From Leptotrichia sp. HSP-342 (lineage in GTDB: Bacteria > Fusobacteriota > Fusobacteriia > Fusobacteriales > Leptotrichiaceae): a DNA stretch of 64,000 nucleotides. Both the position numbers and the translations under genes were made by a program. A model generated the notes under the pieces. The model was given only the letters and a program-made list of their open reading frames with translations, had not been told where the DNA came from and searched no databases. The stretch covers positions 1,612,001 to 1,676,000 of the forward strand of contig NZ_CP165646.1 of assembly GCF_041199995.1 (NCBI RefSeq), in the 5' to 3' direction. Within the stretch, counting starts at the first letter, position 1; each line of letters opens with the position of its first letter. Below, one piece after another: positions 55,158-64,000 of the stretch.

Positions 55158-55464
55158 TTTGATATGCACCTCTCAATCTTAATTTATACTCTATTCTCAG
55201 CATATTTTCTGTGATATCGCCATCCAAATTATACTTTCCTTTACCATCTAAACTTGGTCCTGTGCTTTTTTTAGCCTCATCTTCAGTTTTTCCACCTATA
55301 CCAACTGTCCTGTACTCTTCTACCCAGCCTAACTTTCCTAAGCCTTCAAAAGGAGCCTCTTTTAAATTACCTTCTTTAGTTTTCATTAACCATGTATCCT
55401 TTTTAATAATATTTCCATATCCTAATTCATAATGCTTTCCTGTTAGCGGAAGTTTTTTTATCAT
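55147..55464 (-). CDS. Small unknown ORF upstream of the secreted protein
   Basis: 105 residues (MIKKLPLTGKHYELGYGNII...). No signal peptide and no ribosome site, only 15 bp after the Spx/ArsC-like stop, so translation may be coupled or the ORF may be a fragment. Glycine-rich middle (FEGLGKLGWVEEYRTVGIGG). The absence of an initiation site and the abrupt start suggest the C-terminal piece of a larger secreted or toxin-type protein; I cannot prove this. Confidence 0.5.
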   Translation of the reverse strand: MIKKLPLTGKHYELGYGNIIKKDTWLMKTKEGNLKEAPFEGLGKLGWVEEYRTVGIGGKTEDEAKKSTGPSLDGKGKYNLDGDITENMLRIEYKLRLRGAYQNEF

Positions 55465-55479
55465 TTCTAATTTTTTAAA

Positions 55480-55833
55480 TTATTTCAATTTTTCAACCCA
55501 CTCAGCTTCCTTAAATCCAACCAGCACAAAATTCTTCCCTACCAAAAGTGGTCTTTTTAATACCATTCCATTGCTTGCAAGTAATTCAAACTGTTCATCT
55601 TCTGACATATCTGCCAATTTTTCCTTTAAGTTTAGCTCTTTGTAAACATTCCCGCTTGTATTAAAGAATCTTTTTAACGGCAATCCACTTTCTTTATAAT
55701 ATTTCTTAATGTCTTCCTTCGACGGTGTTTCTTCCACAATGTGCTTATATTCGTAATCAATCCCATTTTCCTCCAGCCATTTCACAGCCTTTTTACAAGT
55801 TGTGCATCTTGGGTAGCAATATACTTTGTTCAT
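55480..55833 (-). CDS. ArsC/Spx-family thioredoxin-fold protein
   Basis: 117 residues. CYPRCTTCKKAVKWLEENGI gives the catalytic Cys and CxxC-like site, and EETPSKEDIKKYYKESGLPL and RFFNTSGNVYKEL are family marks. ELLASNGMVLKRPLLVGKNF ends with the RP-loop of arsenate reductases. It may be a thiol-redox regulator (Spx/MgsR type) or a YffB-like reductase; no arsenic genes are nearby, so a true arsenate reductase is less likely. GGAAGT precedes the ATG. Confidence 0.85.
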   Translation of the reverse strand: MNKVYCYPRCTTCKKAVKWLEENGIDYEYKHIVEETPSKEDIKKYYKESGLPLKRFFNTSGNVYKELNLKEKLADMSEDEQFELLASNGMVLKRPLLVGKNFVLVGFKEAEWVEKLK

Positions 55834-55941
55834 TTTTTTACTTCCTTTCGTAATTTATTAAAATTTAAATTAATTAACAGATTAATATTTTTTTCCAATA
55901 TTTCCTTTATACTTTTTTTACTTTTTATAAATTAAAAATTC

Positions 55942-57591
55942 TCACAATTCAATATCACTCTCATAATACAAAACTTGATTCATATTTCCTTGAAAAAATT
56001 CAATCTTTTCCCTAATTTCCTCAGATACAAACGGCATTTTTATATCTGACAGAGTTTCTTTTAAAGTTTGTGTTAACTCCACTATCTGCACTTTATATTT
56101 ATCCAGTTTCAAATCATTTGCCATTGATTTTATACAATCTTCAAGAGTTCCAATTTCATCAACTAAATTGATATTTTTGGCCTCACTTCCAATCCACACT
56201 CTCCCCTGTGCAATTTTTTCAAGTTCCTCATCATTCATTCCTCTGGCTACCATTACATGTTCCTTAAACTCGCCATAAACTTCATTCATATTATGGATTA
56301 ATTTCTCTTTTGAATCTTCTCCTAGTTTTTCAAACGGATTCAGCATATCAAAGCCAGCACCTTTTCCAAATCCTTCCAAATTAACGTCTAACTTTTTCAT
56401 TGTTCCTGCAACTTCAGGATACATCATAACAACACCGATTGAGCCTGTCAAAGTAAAGTTATTCGCAAATAATTTTTTTCCAGTTGTAGCAATGTAATAA
56501 CCACCGCTTGCACAGACATCTCCCATTGAAACATATATTGGCACAGTCAATTTTTTTAATTTCTTATATATTTTTTCAGAAACTAAAGCACTCCCGCCAG
56601 GCGAATTTATTCTTAACACCAACCCTTTCAAATTCTTTATTTCTTTTAATTCCTCAAGTTTTTCACAAACATTATCATAGGTAATATTTTTGTTAGGATT
56701 TTTCACATCAATAATACCCTCAAGATTTATAACAGCAATCGTATCTTTTGATTTTTCTTTTTTTTCTTTCAACATTCCTATGTAATCTTCAATCGAAACA
56801 GTATCTTCCTTGTAATTTATCCCAATTTCATCATAATCAGCAACACCGTCAATCAATTTATATTCCAAAGCCTTTTTCGACCCAGTAAATATAAGATTCC
56901 CACTCAATATATCATTTTCAATATCTGTTCCTCTTTTACTTTTTACCAGTTCCACAAAATCTTTAAAAACTTTATCTTTTATATTTTTAATTGATTCTTT
57001 TTTTTCTTCTGACATTTGGTTATGGCTATATTTTTCTCCAGCCACCTTATAATCACCAATATGAAGCACATTCATCTTTATCCCAAACTTTTCCAGAAAC
57101 GACTTCAAATAAAATTCCTTATGAAAATATCCTCTAAAAATAAGAGTTGACTGCCTTGTGTCAAACATATAAATCTTATCCGCAAGTAAAGCCTGTCTAT
57201 ATCGACCTTCCTCAAAAAGCGTTCCTATTGCCACTACTTCCTTATTTTTCCTAATCTTGTCAAAAATTTTAGAAATCTCTTCCAGCTGTGAAAGTGTCAA
57301 ATTTAACTTATCTACATCAACAATCACTTTTTTTATATTCTTATCTTCCGCAAGATTATTTAACCCTTGCAATATTTGATAATACGATAATTTCTCTTTC
57401 CCCTTTAATGCTGGCATAGCCACATCTTCCTTCAATTTTTTAACATCAAATACAACAGTTTTTATCTTTTTTAAAGACAATTTCTTCTTATTTTTTACTC
57501 TAAGAATCTTCTTCACAAGAATTAAATTTAAAATTACACACAAAATAAGCATTATTACTATTTCTAACAACATTTTCAAAATAAACATCAT
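55942..57591 (-). CDS. sppA: Signal peptide peptidase SppA, 67-kDa type
   Basis: 549 residues. An N-terminal membrane anchor (MLLEIVIMLILCVILNLILV) is followed by a tandem ClpP-fold repeat. Catalytic Lys182 is in HIGDYKVAGEKYSH of the first repeat, and nucleophile Ser362 is in GDVCASGGYYIATTGKK of the second. It degrades cut signal peptides. RINSPGGSALVSEKI and TGSIGVVMMYPE are canonical. GGGAG precedes the ATG. Confidence 0.95.
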   Translation of the reverse strand: MMFILKMLLEIVIMLILCVILNLILVKKILRVKNKKKLSLKKIKTVVFDVKKLKEDVAMPALKGKEKLSYYQILQGLNNLAEDKNIKKVIVDVDKLNLTLSQLEEISKIFDKIRKNKEVVAIGTLFEEGRYRQALLADKIYMFDTRQSTLIFRGYFHKEFYLKSFLEKFGIKMNVLHIGDYKVAGEKYSHNQMSEEKKESIKNIKDKVFKDFVELVKSKRGTDIENDILSGNLIFTGSKKALEYKLIDGVADYDEIGINYKEDTVSIEDYIGMLKEKKEKSKDTIAVINLEGIIDVKNPNKNITYDNVCEKLEELKEIKNLKGLVLRINSPGGSALVSEKIYKKLKKLTVPIYVSMGDVCASGGYYIATTGKKLFANNFTLTGSIGVVMMYPEVAGTMKKLDVNLEGFGKGAGFDMLNPFEKLGEDSKEKLIHNMNEVYGEFKEHVMVARGMNDEELEKIAQGRVWIGSEAKNINLVDEIGTLEDCIKSMANDLKLDKYKVQIVELTQTLKETLSDIKMPFVSEEIREKIEFFQGNMNQVLYYESDIEL

Positions 57592-57616
57592 CTCAACTCC
57601 CTTTTTTACTTTTAAA

Positions 57617-57997
57617 CTATTTCACTAATAATCCCAATCCAAATACAATACAACATCCTATTAACAATAACAATTCTTTCATATTGAAAATTAATGTCAA
57701 AAAAATATACATCAATATTAAACTCCCCAAAATATAAAATACATTTTTCATCCTAATTTCAAAATCATACATTACTCCAAGTACGAAAAACACTATTAAT
57801 GGCAAAATTAAAGTTATTGAAAAAAATATTACCAATTCAAAAAAATGAAGCAAAAATACTAATATCGGACTAGCACTATTAATTTCTATTATTACTTTTC
57901 TTGTATATAAAGCTATCGGATACAATATTAATTGTGAAATAAAAAACGGAAACAACGACATCCAATCTGGAAATTTTATTTTTTTGTTTTTATTCAA
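57617..57997 (-). CDS. Small integral membrane protein, unknown
   Basis: 126 residues from a TTG start, with four predicted membrane helices (PFFISQLILYPIALY, ILVFLLHFFELVIFFSITLI, NVFYILGSLILMYIFLTLIF, LLLLIGCCIVFGLGLLV) and few polar loops. Located 25 bp upstream of sppA, probably co-transcribed. No family recognised. Confidence 0.7.
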   Translation of the reverse strand: MNKNKKIKFPDWMSLFPFFISQLILYPIALYTRKVIIEINSASPILVFLLHFFELVIFFSITLILPLIVFFVLGVMYDFEIRMKNVFYILGSLILMYIFLTLIFNMKELLLLIGCCIVFGLGLLVK

Positions 57998-58148
57998 TTT
58001 ATTACTCCTATCAAAAATTTTATCTCATGACACTATATTCAGATTAATAATTTTTTATTTATACTAATTCTAATTTAAATAATGAATCTAATATAAATTT
58101 TTCATTAAGGTATTCATTCCCATATAATTAAAATCTAAATTTAAAAAG

Positions 58149-58284
58149 TTGACGGAGCTTTTATTTGTTCAACTACGACTGTCTGACGACTGAAAGGAGG
58201 AGTTTCGTAGTTGGGCGAATAAAAGTCGTAGTCTAGCCATAGGTGCAGGATTTGCGGCAATGAGCAATCCTGCAAAAATAAAGA
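58149..58284 (+). repeat. Two-hairpin element, copy E6 (diverged stems)
   Basis: Hairpin 1: arms CTTTTATTTGTTCAACTACGA (58158-58178) and TCGTAGTTGGGCGAATAAAAG (58205-58225), paired throughout with three G-U pairs, around CTGTCTGACGACTGAAAGG-AGGAGT. Linker with TCTAGCC. Hairpin 2: TGCAGGATT (58244-58252), loop with GCGGCAATG, AATCCTGCA (58266-58274), then AAAAATAAAG. The stems share no sequence with other copies, but the first loop does. Confidence 0.68.
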
Positions 58285-58289
58285 AAAAA

Positions 58290-60263
58290 TTACAGTTCAA
58301 TTAACAACTTCTTCAATTCATTCATTTTATCCCTCAACTTAATAGCTTCTTCAAAATTAAGCTCCTCAGCCAGTTTTTTAATCTGCTTATCAAGTTTCTT
58401 GATTTCCTTTTCAACATCTTTTTCGCTCTTATACTGTTTAATTGCTTTGTTTGCTTCATTTTCTTTTTCAATTTCATAGTCTACGATTGACTCTGCAATT
58501 TCTCTTACGATTGATTTTGGATTAATGTTGTTTTCCAAATTGTATTTTTCCTGAACTTCACGCCGTCTGTTCACTTCGTCAATGGCTTCCTGCATAGAGC
58601 CTGTTATTCTGTCGGCATATAGGATAACATGTCCTTCCACATTTCTTGCGGCACGTCCCATTGTCTGAATTAAAGATCTTCTGGAACGCAAATATCCTTC
58701 CTTGTCTGCTTCCAAAATTGCCACTAATGAAACTTCTGGAATATCCAGCCCTTCCCGCAGCAAGTTTATTCCAACTAGAACATCAAATTCACCTTTTCTC
58801 AAGCCTCTTATTATCTCTGTTCTTTCTAGCGTGTCAATGTCAGAGTGCATATATTTTACTTTTATTCCGTATTCCAAATAGTAATCTGTCAGTTCTTCTG
58901 CCATTTTTTTTGTCAAGGTTGTAACTAAAATTCGTTCTTTTCTTGCTGTTCTTGTTTTTATTTCATCCATCAAGTCGTCAATTTGATTTTTTGTTTCACG
59001 AATGTCGATACTTGGCTCTACAATTCCTGTTGGACGGACAAGCTGCTCTACAACTTCACCATTTGAATGTTCCAGCTCGTAATCGCTTGGAGTGGCTGAA
59101 ATATATACAACTTGCGGAATTTTTCCAAAGAATTCCTCAAATTTTAACGGACGGTTGTCGTAAGCACTTGGAAGCCTAAATCCATTGTCAATTAAAGCCT
59201 TCTTTCTTGCTCTATCTCCCTTATACATTCCATTTATCTGCGGAACTGAAATGTGCGACTCATCCAAAAATACGACCAAATCCTCAGGAAAATAGTCAAT
59301 CAACGTATCAGGCGCTTCTCCTTCACTCTTTCCTGTCAAATATCTAGAATAGTTTTCCACACCTTTACAATAACCAATTTCCTCAATCATTTCCAAATCA
59401 TACTTTGTTCTTTGCTCAATTCTCTGTGCTTCCAGCAGTTTTCCTTCTTTTTGGAAAAAATGCACTCTTTCTTCCATTTCCTTTTTTATTGACTCAAACA
59501 TCACTTTTGTATCTTCATTTGTCAAATAGTGAGTCGCAGGCATTATTGTGATTCTTTTTATATTTCTAATCTTCTGTCCAGTAAGCGTATTAATTTCTGA
59601 AATGCTTTCCAAATCATCTCCAAAAAATTCAAAACGGTATCCTGTATCTTGATAAGATGGATGTAAATCAAGAATATCACCTTTCACACGGAATTTTCCA
59701 CGCTCAAAGGCAATGTCATTTCTCTCATATCTAAGTGAAATCAGCCTTTTTATAAGCTCATTTCTTTCAAATCCTGTTTCCACATCAATCGGAATCGATC
59801 TCTTTTTATATGCCTCTGGCGACCCCAATCCATAAATTGCCGAAACCGAAGCCACAATAATGACATCTCTTCTGTTCAAAAGTGCCGCTGTCGCCGCATG
59901 CCGCAATTTATCAATCTCATCATTAATTGAAGAGTCCTTTTCAATATACGTATCAGTTTGCATAATATACGCTTCAGGCTGGTAATAATCATAATAAGAC
60001 ACAAAATACTCAACAGCATTTTCAGGAAAAAACTGTTTGTATTCATTATAAAGCTGTGCTGCAAGCGTCTTATTCGGTGCCATTATCAAAGCTGGACGAT
60101 TTATTTTTTCAATGACATTCGCAACTGTAAATGTCTTTCCCGACCCCGTAACCCCAAGCAAAATCTGATCTGTAATCCCATCTTCCAAGTTTTCCACAAT
60201 TTTTTGAATAGCCTGCGGCTGATCCCCAGTAGGCTTAAATTTTGAATGTATCTTAAAATCCAT
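58290..60263 (-). CDS. uvrB: Excinuclease ABC subunit B
   Basis: 657 residues from ATG 60261-60263 (AGAGGA upstream). It verifies DNA damage in nucleotide-excision repair. Helicase motif I LLGVTGSGKTFTVAN, the beta-hairpin VSYYDYYQPEAYIMQTDTYI, LVVFLDESHISVPQ and motif VI IQTMGRAARN are all present. The C-terminal UVR domain is EKEIKKLDKQIKKLAEELNF. Full length. Confidence 0.97.
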   Translation of the reverse strand: MDFKIHSKFKPTGDQPQAIQKIVENLEDGITDQILLGVTGSGKTFTVANVIEKINRPALIMAPNKTLAAQLYNEYKQFFPENAVEYFVSYYDYYQPEAYIMQTDTYIEKDSSINDEIDKLRHAATAALLNRRDVIIVASVSAIYGLGSPEAYKKRSIPIDVETGFERNELIKRLISLRYERNDIAFERGKFRVKGDILDLHPSYQDTGYRFEFFGDDLESISEINTLTGQKIRNIKRITIMPATHYLTNEDTKVMFESIKKEMEERVHFFQKEGKLLEAQRIEQRTKYDLEMIEEIGYCKGVENYSRYLTGKSEGEAPDTLIDYFPEDLVVFLDESHISVPQINGMYKGDRARKKALIDNGFRLPSAYDNRPLKFEEFFGKIPQVVYISATPSDYELEHSNGEVVEQLVRPTGIVEPSIDIRETKNQIDDLMDEIKTRTARKERILVTTLTKKMAEELTDYYLEYGIKVKYMHSDIDTLERTEIIRGLRKGEFDVLVGINLLREGLDIPEVSLVAILEADKEGYLRSRRSLIQTMGRAARNVEGHVILYADRITGSMQEAIDEVNRRREVQEKYNLENNINPKSIVREIAESIVDYEIEKENEANKAIKQYKSEKDVEKEIKKLDKQIKKLAEELNFEEAIKLRDKMNELKKLLIEL

Positions 60264-60423
60264 CTCTATTTTCCTCTTTCTTTTTTTCAAAATTCTCTTT
60301 TATTAATTGTTTCCAAAATTTAAACTCATATTTCTACTTTCTCTATAGATATGTATTTTCAAGCAAATTTTTTATAAAAATTAAAAGAAATTATTATTAA
60401 CCAAATAGAATCTAAAATAACTG

Positions 60424-61308
60424 TTATTTTATTTTATATCCCATTTCATCAAGAAATTTCTTATTCTTTCTCCATTTCTTCTTAACTTTTACCCACAATT
60501 TCAAATTAACCTTTAAATCAATCAGATGCTCAATCTCACGTCTAGCCTCTGTCCCAATTTTCTTAAGCATAGCCCCATCTTTTCCAATAATAATTCCTTT
60601 TTGGCTATCTCTTTCAACATAAATATTTATATCATATTTTCTAATTGTAGGCTTTGTTTCCACATTAATAATTTCCACAGCTACACTATGCGGAATTTCA
60701 TCTTTTGTATGATGTAAAATTTTTTCTCTGACTGTTTCTACAACAATCTTATTTACTGGTAAATCTGTATAGTAATCTTCTGGATAAAACCATACATCAT
60801 TTGATAAATATTTTTCAGCAACTTCAAATATCTTATGAATTCCAATTGCATATTCCGCTGTAAGAGTTATTATTTCATCAAACTCTCCCAATTTTTCACG
60901 AATTTCCTTTTTCTTCTCCTCAATTTCCTCATCCGACATTTTATCAATTTTGTTAATAACAAGTACAATTGGTGTCTTTACACTTCGCACATTTTCATTA
61001 ACAAACATATCCCCAGTTGAAATTTCCTGTGTCCCATCCAGCATAAACATTATCAAATCCACATTTTCAAGAGCTTCTAATGCTACATTAGTCATGTGTT
61101 CCCCAAGCAAATGTTTAGGTTTATGAATCCCTGGCGTATCAACAAATATAAACTGATTTTCTCCAATATTTACAATACCTTTTATCTGATCCCTAGTCGT
61201 CCCAGCCTTGTCTGACACAATCGCAACTTTTTCTTTCACAAGCTTATTCATAAGCGTAGACTTCCCAACATTCGGACGCCCAACAATTGTTATAAATCCT
61301 GACTTCAT
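60424..61308 (-). CDS. era: GTPase Era
   Basis: 294 residues. The G domain has GRPNVGKSTLMNKL (P-loop), DKAGTTRDQIKG, DTPGIHKPKHLLGEHM and NKIDKM. The C-terminal KH domain binds 16S rRNA (GIIIGKDGAMLKKIGTEARR). It matures 30S subunits. AGAAAG precedes the ATG. Confidence 0.97.
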   Translation of the reverse strand: MKSGFITIVGRPNVGKSTLMNKLVKEKVAIVSDKAGTTRDQIKGIVNIGENQFIFVDTPGIHKPKHLLGEHMTNVALEALENVDLIMFMLDGTQEISTGDMFVNENVRSVKTPIVLVINKIDKMSDEEIEEKKKEIREKLGEFDEIITLTAEYAIGIHKIFEVAEKYLSNDVWFYPEDYYTDLPVNKIVVETVREKILHHTKDEIPHSVAVEIINVETKPTIRKYDINIYVERDSQKGIIIGKDGAMLKKIGTEARREIEHLIDLKVNLKLWVKVKKKWRKNKKFLDEMGYKIK

Positions 61309-61789
61309 TCTTTCTCCAATTCTATTTTTTTAATTTAATTATGATAATAAATTTATTTAACAATTTCAATTCTCAAATATTTAAATTAATCATTTTTCAT
61401 ACTATTTCAACTAATATTTCTTATTAGCATAACTATTTATAATTAAATCAAGACGTCTTGATTTTTTGGAAATAAAATCGACTGTTTGAGCGAAGTTATA
61501 CGTACCGAGTTTCGATTTTGTTTTCAAAAAATGCTTAGACAAGCTGGGATTAGTGCGTAGCACTTTCGCCAAAATCTTCAGATGTTATAATTTGAAGAAA
61601 TTGAAATAACTAATATTGCGAAATAAAAGGGGATAGCGATTGTTCCCCTTTGCTCTAAAACAAAGAAAAAAACATAAAAGTTATCAAATAAATATTTATT
61701 AGCCAAAAAAATTGAAATTCAAATAAATATTATCTAGTTGTATATTTAAGAAAAAAACTTATAAATTAAGTTATTAAAAAATCTATTTT
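61309..61789. other. 481-bp intergenic region between the phnA-like gene and era
   Basis: Holds copy E5 of the two-hairpin element and AT-rich flanks. No gene seen. Confidence 0.65.
61451..61660 (+). repeat. Two-hairpin element, copy E5 (with insertions)
   Basis: Hairpin 1: arms GATTTTTTGGAAATAAAATC (61460-) and GATTTTGTTTTCAAAAAAT (to about 61532) around CTGTTTGAGCGAAG-TTATACGTACC-GAGTT, where the 11 extra bases split the loop. Linker CTTAGACAAGCTGGGATTA. About 75 extra bases follow, with small hairpins (GTGCGTAGCAC; TCTTCA/TGAAGA), before hairpin 2: AAAGGGGA-TAGCGATTGT-TCCCCTTT (61626-61651). Confidence 0.72.
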
Positions 61790-62125
61790 TTATATTTTTT
61801 TAACAAATTCCGATTTTAGTTTCATTGCACCAAAACCATCTATTTTACAATCAATGTTATGAATCCCATCATCAATTAATCTTATATTTTTAACTTTTGT
61901 TCCTCTCTTCAAGTCTGACGATGCACCTTTTACTTTCAAATCCTTAATAATTGTAACACTGTCCCCATCCTGCAAAATATTTCCGTTTGAATCTTTCACA
62001 ACGTTTTCATCACTGCTTTCTTCCCCATTTTCAGCCCATTCATAAAAGCATTCTGGACAAACTAGCATATTTCCATCCTCATAAACATATTCTGATCCAC
62101 ATTTTGGACAATTTGGTAAACTCAT
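61790..62125 (-). CDS. PhnA/YjdM-like zinc-ribbon protein
   Basis: 111 residues. The N-terminal zinc ribbon is [21 protein letters not shown]. The conserved barrel domain is [20 protein letters not shown] with [20 protein letters not shown] and [16 protein letters not shown]. The family is annotated as alkylphosphonate utilisation protein, but its biochemical role is not established. AAGGAAG precedes the ATG. Confidence 0.92.
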   Translation of the reverse strand: MSLPNCPKCGSEYVYEDGNMLVCPECFYEWAENGEESSDENVVKDSNGNILQDGDSVTIIKDLKVKGASSDLKRGTKVKNIRLIDDGIHNIDCKIDGFGAMKLKSEFVKKI

Positions 62126-62258
62126 ATTCTATCTTCCTTTCAAATTTTATTATTTTTTTATCATATCATTATACCACGAAACAGGAACTTATAAAATATG
62201 TTTATTATCATAATTTTCATTTATACTGCTAATAACGTTCTTAAATTCATTTCTATAA

Positions 62259-63872
62259 TTATTTTATTGTTTCAGTATTAAAAGAACTTGAATACATATC
62301 AATTTTTGCAGTAAACAAGGGCATTACAAAAAATGTTATAAAAAATAACATTCCATAATATGCAAAAACCGTCCATAATGGTGCTTTTCCATTAATATTA
62401 AGCTGTAAAAGCGGAATTTTGCTTCCAGCGTAAATGAACCCTTCAAAAGCCTTAAAAATAACTTCTGTAATAAAAACTACTATTCCATTAAATAAAGATA
62501 ATTTAAAAATATTTAGAAGTACAGCCAAAAATAAACATTGTATAACAACTGTTCCAATCGGTATTCCCACAATGTTTAATAAAAATGAAAATAATGGCAA
62601 TTTTTCAAAATAATACAAAAATAAAGGAATGCTCGTAATTTGTATTGTTAAACTTAAAAATATCAAATCTACAGTATTTCTCAATACTTCGTTTTTTATT
62701 TTATCCAAAATTTTTTCCTGATAAATTTTCTTAAATTCAGGATTTACAAATATTATTGCCACAACTGCCGCATACGAAAGCTGCATTGAAATATCAAAAA
62801 GTGAATACGGATTTAGCACAATTATAACAATAAACGACACCAAAAGAGATTTTTTACTGTCTTCCTGTTCAAAAAGAACTCTTGCCAAAATCATCATCGC
62901 TCCCATAATATAGGCACGTAAAATTCCTGGAGAAAATCCGATTAATGCACAATAGAAAGTAAGTGCTGCAAGCGCCATCAGATATTTAAACCTATATCCT
63001 AGCGACAGCCCATCCAAAATTTTCACAATCCCAATCACAACCAGACTTATATGAGTTCCAGAAATTACAATTAAATGAGCCAGTCCTGTATACTTAAACT
63101 TATCCTTCATATCCTTAGAAACCTCCGCCTTTTCTCCCAAAACTGCAGCACGTGAAAAAGCATACAAATTTTCTTCAGTTATAAACAAATTATCAAAAAT
63201 CTCCAAAATATATTTACGGACTCTATTTAATCGTGATTCTTTATATCCTAACACTTTCCCTTCAATCTTAATATTGCCATTTTTATTTACAACTTTCCTA
63301 ATTTTGTACCGCATAAGGTAAAATCCATATTCAAGCCCCTTCTTATTCTCTATGCTCGCCTGACTTTTCAAATATTTGTTATTAACCTTCAAGACACTTC
63401 CACGATTTCCATCAATCTTCACATAAAGCGTTTTTTCTCCAGAAAGTTCCCCCTTAAAAGTAACAAAATTCAGATAAAACACAAACAAAAAAATCCCTGC
63501 CAAAATTAAAATTCCAAATTGCCAAGTTCTTTTCACTTCTTCAATTCCTATTTCTATATTAAAAAACCTTACTAAATTTTGTTTCCTGCGTGAAAGTTCA
63601 GATTTTATATACTTTTTTCTAGCTTCTTTTTCTCTGAATTTCTGCATTTCCAAAATATATTTGTCAAATTCCTTATTTTCAAATTTATTTACGTTTTCTT
63701 GAGTTTGACTATTGTCATTATTTTTACTCACTTTTATATTTCCATAATTTTTTATATTTTCATTTTTATTAGATTTTTTCACGATTTTACGAAATTTTAT
63801 ATTCTCAAAATCTATTTTTTTATTTCTTTCCTCAATTATCTCATTATTTTCAAAATTTCCCCCATTTTTCAT
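62259..63872 (-). CDS. ComEC/Rec2-like competence membrane protein
   Basis: 537 residues. After a long polar N-terminus (to about 115) come a first membrane segment, a ComEC N-terminal OB-like domain (SGEKTLYVKIDGNRGSVLKV), the competence domain and about eight helices. LGEKAEVSKDMKDKFKYTGL with AHLIVISGTHISLVVIGI is the ComEC core. The family's metallo-beta-lactamase domain is missing; the protein ends after the last helices. It would import single-stranded DNA. Its ATG abuts the preceding gene's TAG. Confidence 0.85.
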   Translation of the reverse strand: MKNGGNFENNEIIEERNKKIDFENIKFRKIVKKSNKNENIKNYGNIKVSKNNDNSQTQENVNKFENKEFDKYILEMQKFREKEARKKYIKSELSRRKQNLVRFFNIEIGIEEVKRTWQFGILILAGIFLFVFYLNFVTFKGELSGEKTLYVKIDGNRGSVLKVNNKYLKSQASIENKKGLEYGFYLMRYKIRKVVNKNGNIKIEGKVLGYKESRLNRVRKYILEIFDNLFITEENLYAFSRAAVLGEKAEVSKDMKDKFKYTGLAHLIVISGTHISLVVIGIVKILDGLSLGYRFKYLMALAALTFYCALIGFSPGILRAYIMGAMMILARVLFEQEDSKKSLLVSFIVIIVLNPYSLFDISMQLSYAAVVAIIFVNPEFKKIYQEKILDKIKNEVLRNTVDLIFLSLTIQITSIPLFLYYFEKLPLFSFLLNIVGIPIGTVVIQCLFLAVLLNIFKLSLFNGIVVFITEVIFKAFEGFIYAGSKIPLLQLNINGKAPLWTVFAYYGMLFFITFFVMPLFTAKIDMYSSSFNTETIK

Positions 63873-64000
63873 CTAAATTTCCTCCTCCCATAAGTTAGCT
63901 TTTGAATAGTCATCCGAAAGATTAATTGGCTTTTTAGCCCTGTAAATACTTATAATCGGATATTTCGCCGCATTTATTGTGTTTGTGGAAATTCTATAAT
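63873..64000 (-). CDS. 3' end of a gene upstream of comEC
   Basis: Forty-one codons of an open frame leaving the window, ending TAG immediately before the comEC ATG, so the two overlap in ribosome-site use (GGAGGAGG lies inside it). Visible residues: ISTNTINAAKYPIISIYRAK then PINLSDDYSKANLWEEEI. No family assignable from this piece. Confidence 0.6.
   Translation of the reverse strand, partial: YRISTNTINAAKYPIISIYRAKKPINLSDDYSKANLWEEEI

Overview
The window is very AT-rich bacterial DNA, with genes packed almost entirely on the minus strand and with strong AGGAG/GGAGG ribosome sites. Gene content points to Fusobacteriota, most likely a Leptotrichia-like oral anaerobe. The evidence is a FadA-family adhesin operon ending in an OmpA-domain protein, a double-membrane set of lipoproteins, a large AAA-ATPase/nuclease family gene typical of fusobacteria, and low-GC housekeeping genes. 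The genus is an inference from gene families, not from a marker gene. No tRNA, rRNA or CRISPR array was seen.

Left part (1-14.3 kb): three tandem paralogous secreted proteins (the first cut by the window edge), a family 2 glycosyltransferase, a tandem pair of SMI1/KNR4-like genes (one decayed), an oxidoreductase, the RNA 2'-phosphotransferase KptA, a DUF3829 lipoprotein, carB and carA with a clear promoter and about 155 nt of leader, then an unusual four-gene cluster (small unknown protein, DUF4125, a nucleotidyltransferase-fold DUF4037 protein, TPR protein).

Middle (14.5-25.3 kb): a cation diffusion facilitator on the plus strand, an IS5-family element with a probable -1 frameshift site, an IS630 remnant abutting it, the FadA/coiled-coil/lipoprotein/OmpA envelope operon, a broken IS30 copy, then ptsN-like, miaA, obgE, a nuclease and a trans-sulfuration enzyme.

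Right half (25.3-64 kb): GNAT, ung, an ECF vitamin-type transporter (S, fused double ATPase, T), dCMP deaminase, xseA, several decayed genes (small ORF, AAA-ATPase/nuclease with a nonsense codon), and a subtilisin-like protease split by a second IS30 copy. Next come yqhQ-like, disA, radA, coaD, rnc, fabF and acpP, an SNF2/SWIM helicase, rimI-like, a long lepB, rplS, an unknown secreted pair, spx/arsC-like, sppA, uvrB, era, phnA-like and comEC.

The most unusual non-gene signal is a family of six intergenic two-hairpin elements (25430-25610, 25641-25767, 46855-46905, 46949-47130, 58149-58284, 61451-61660). Stem sequences differ between copies but stay paired, while loop sequences are conserved. 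I do not recognise the family. Other points of note are an ATA start for miaA, a hairpin between the Shine-Dalgarno and start codon of the ptsN-like gene, and exact reading-frame restoration of the protease when IS30 is removed in silico.
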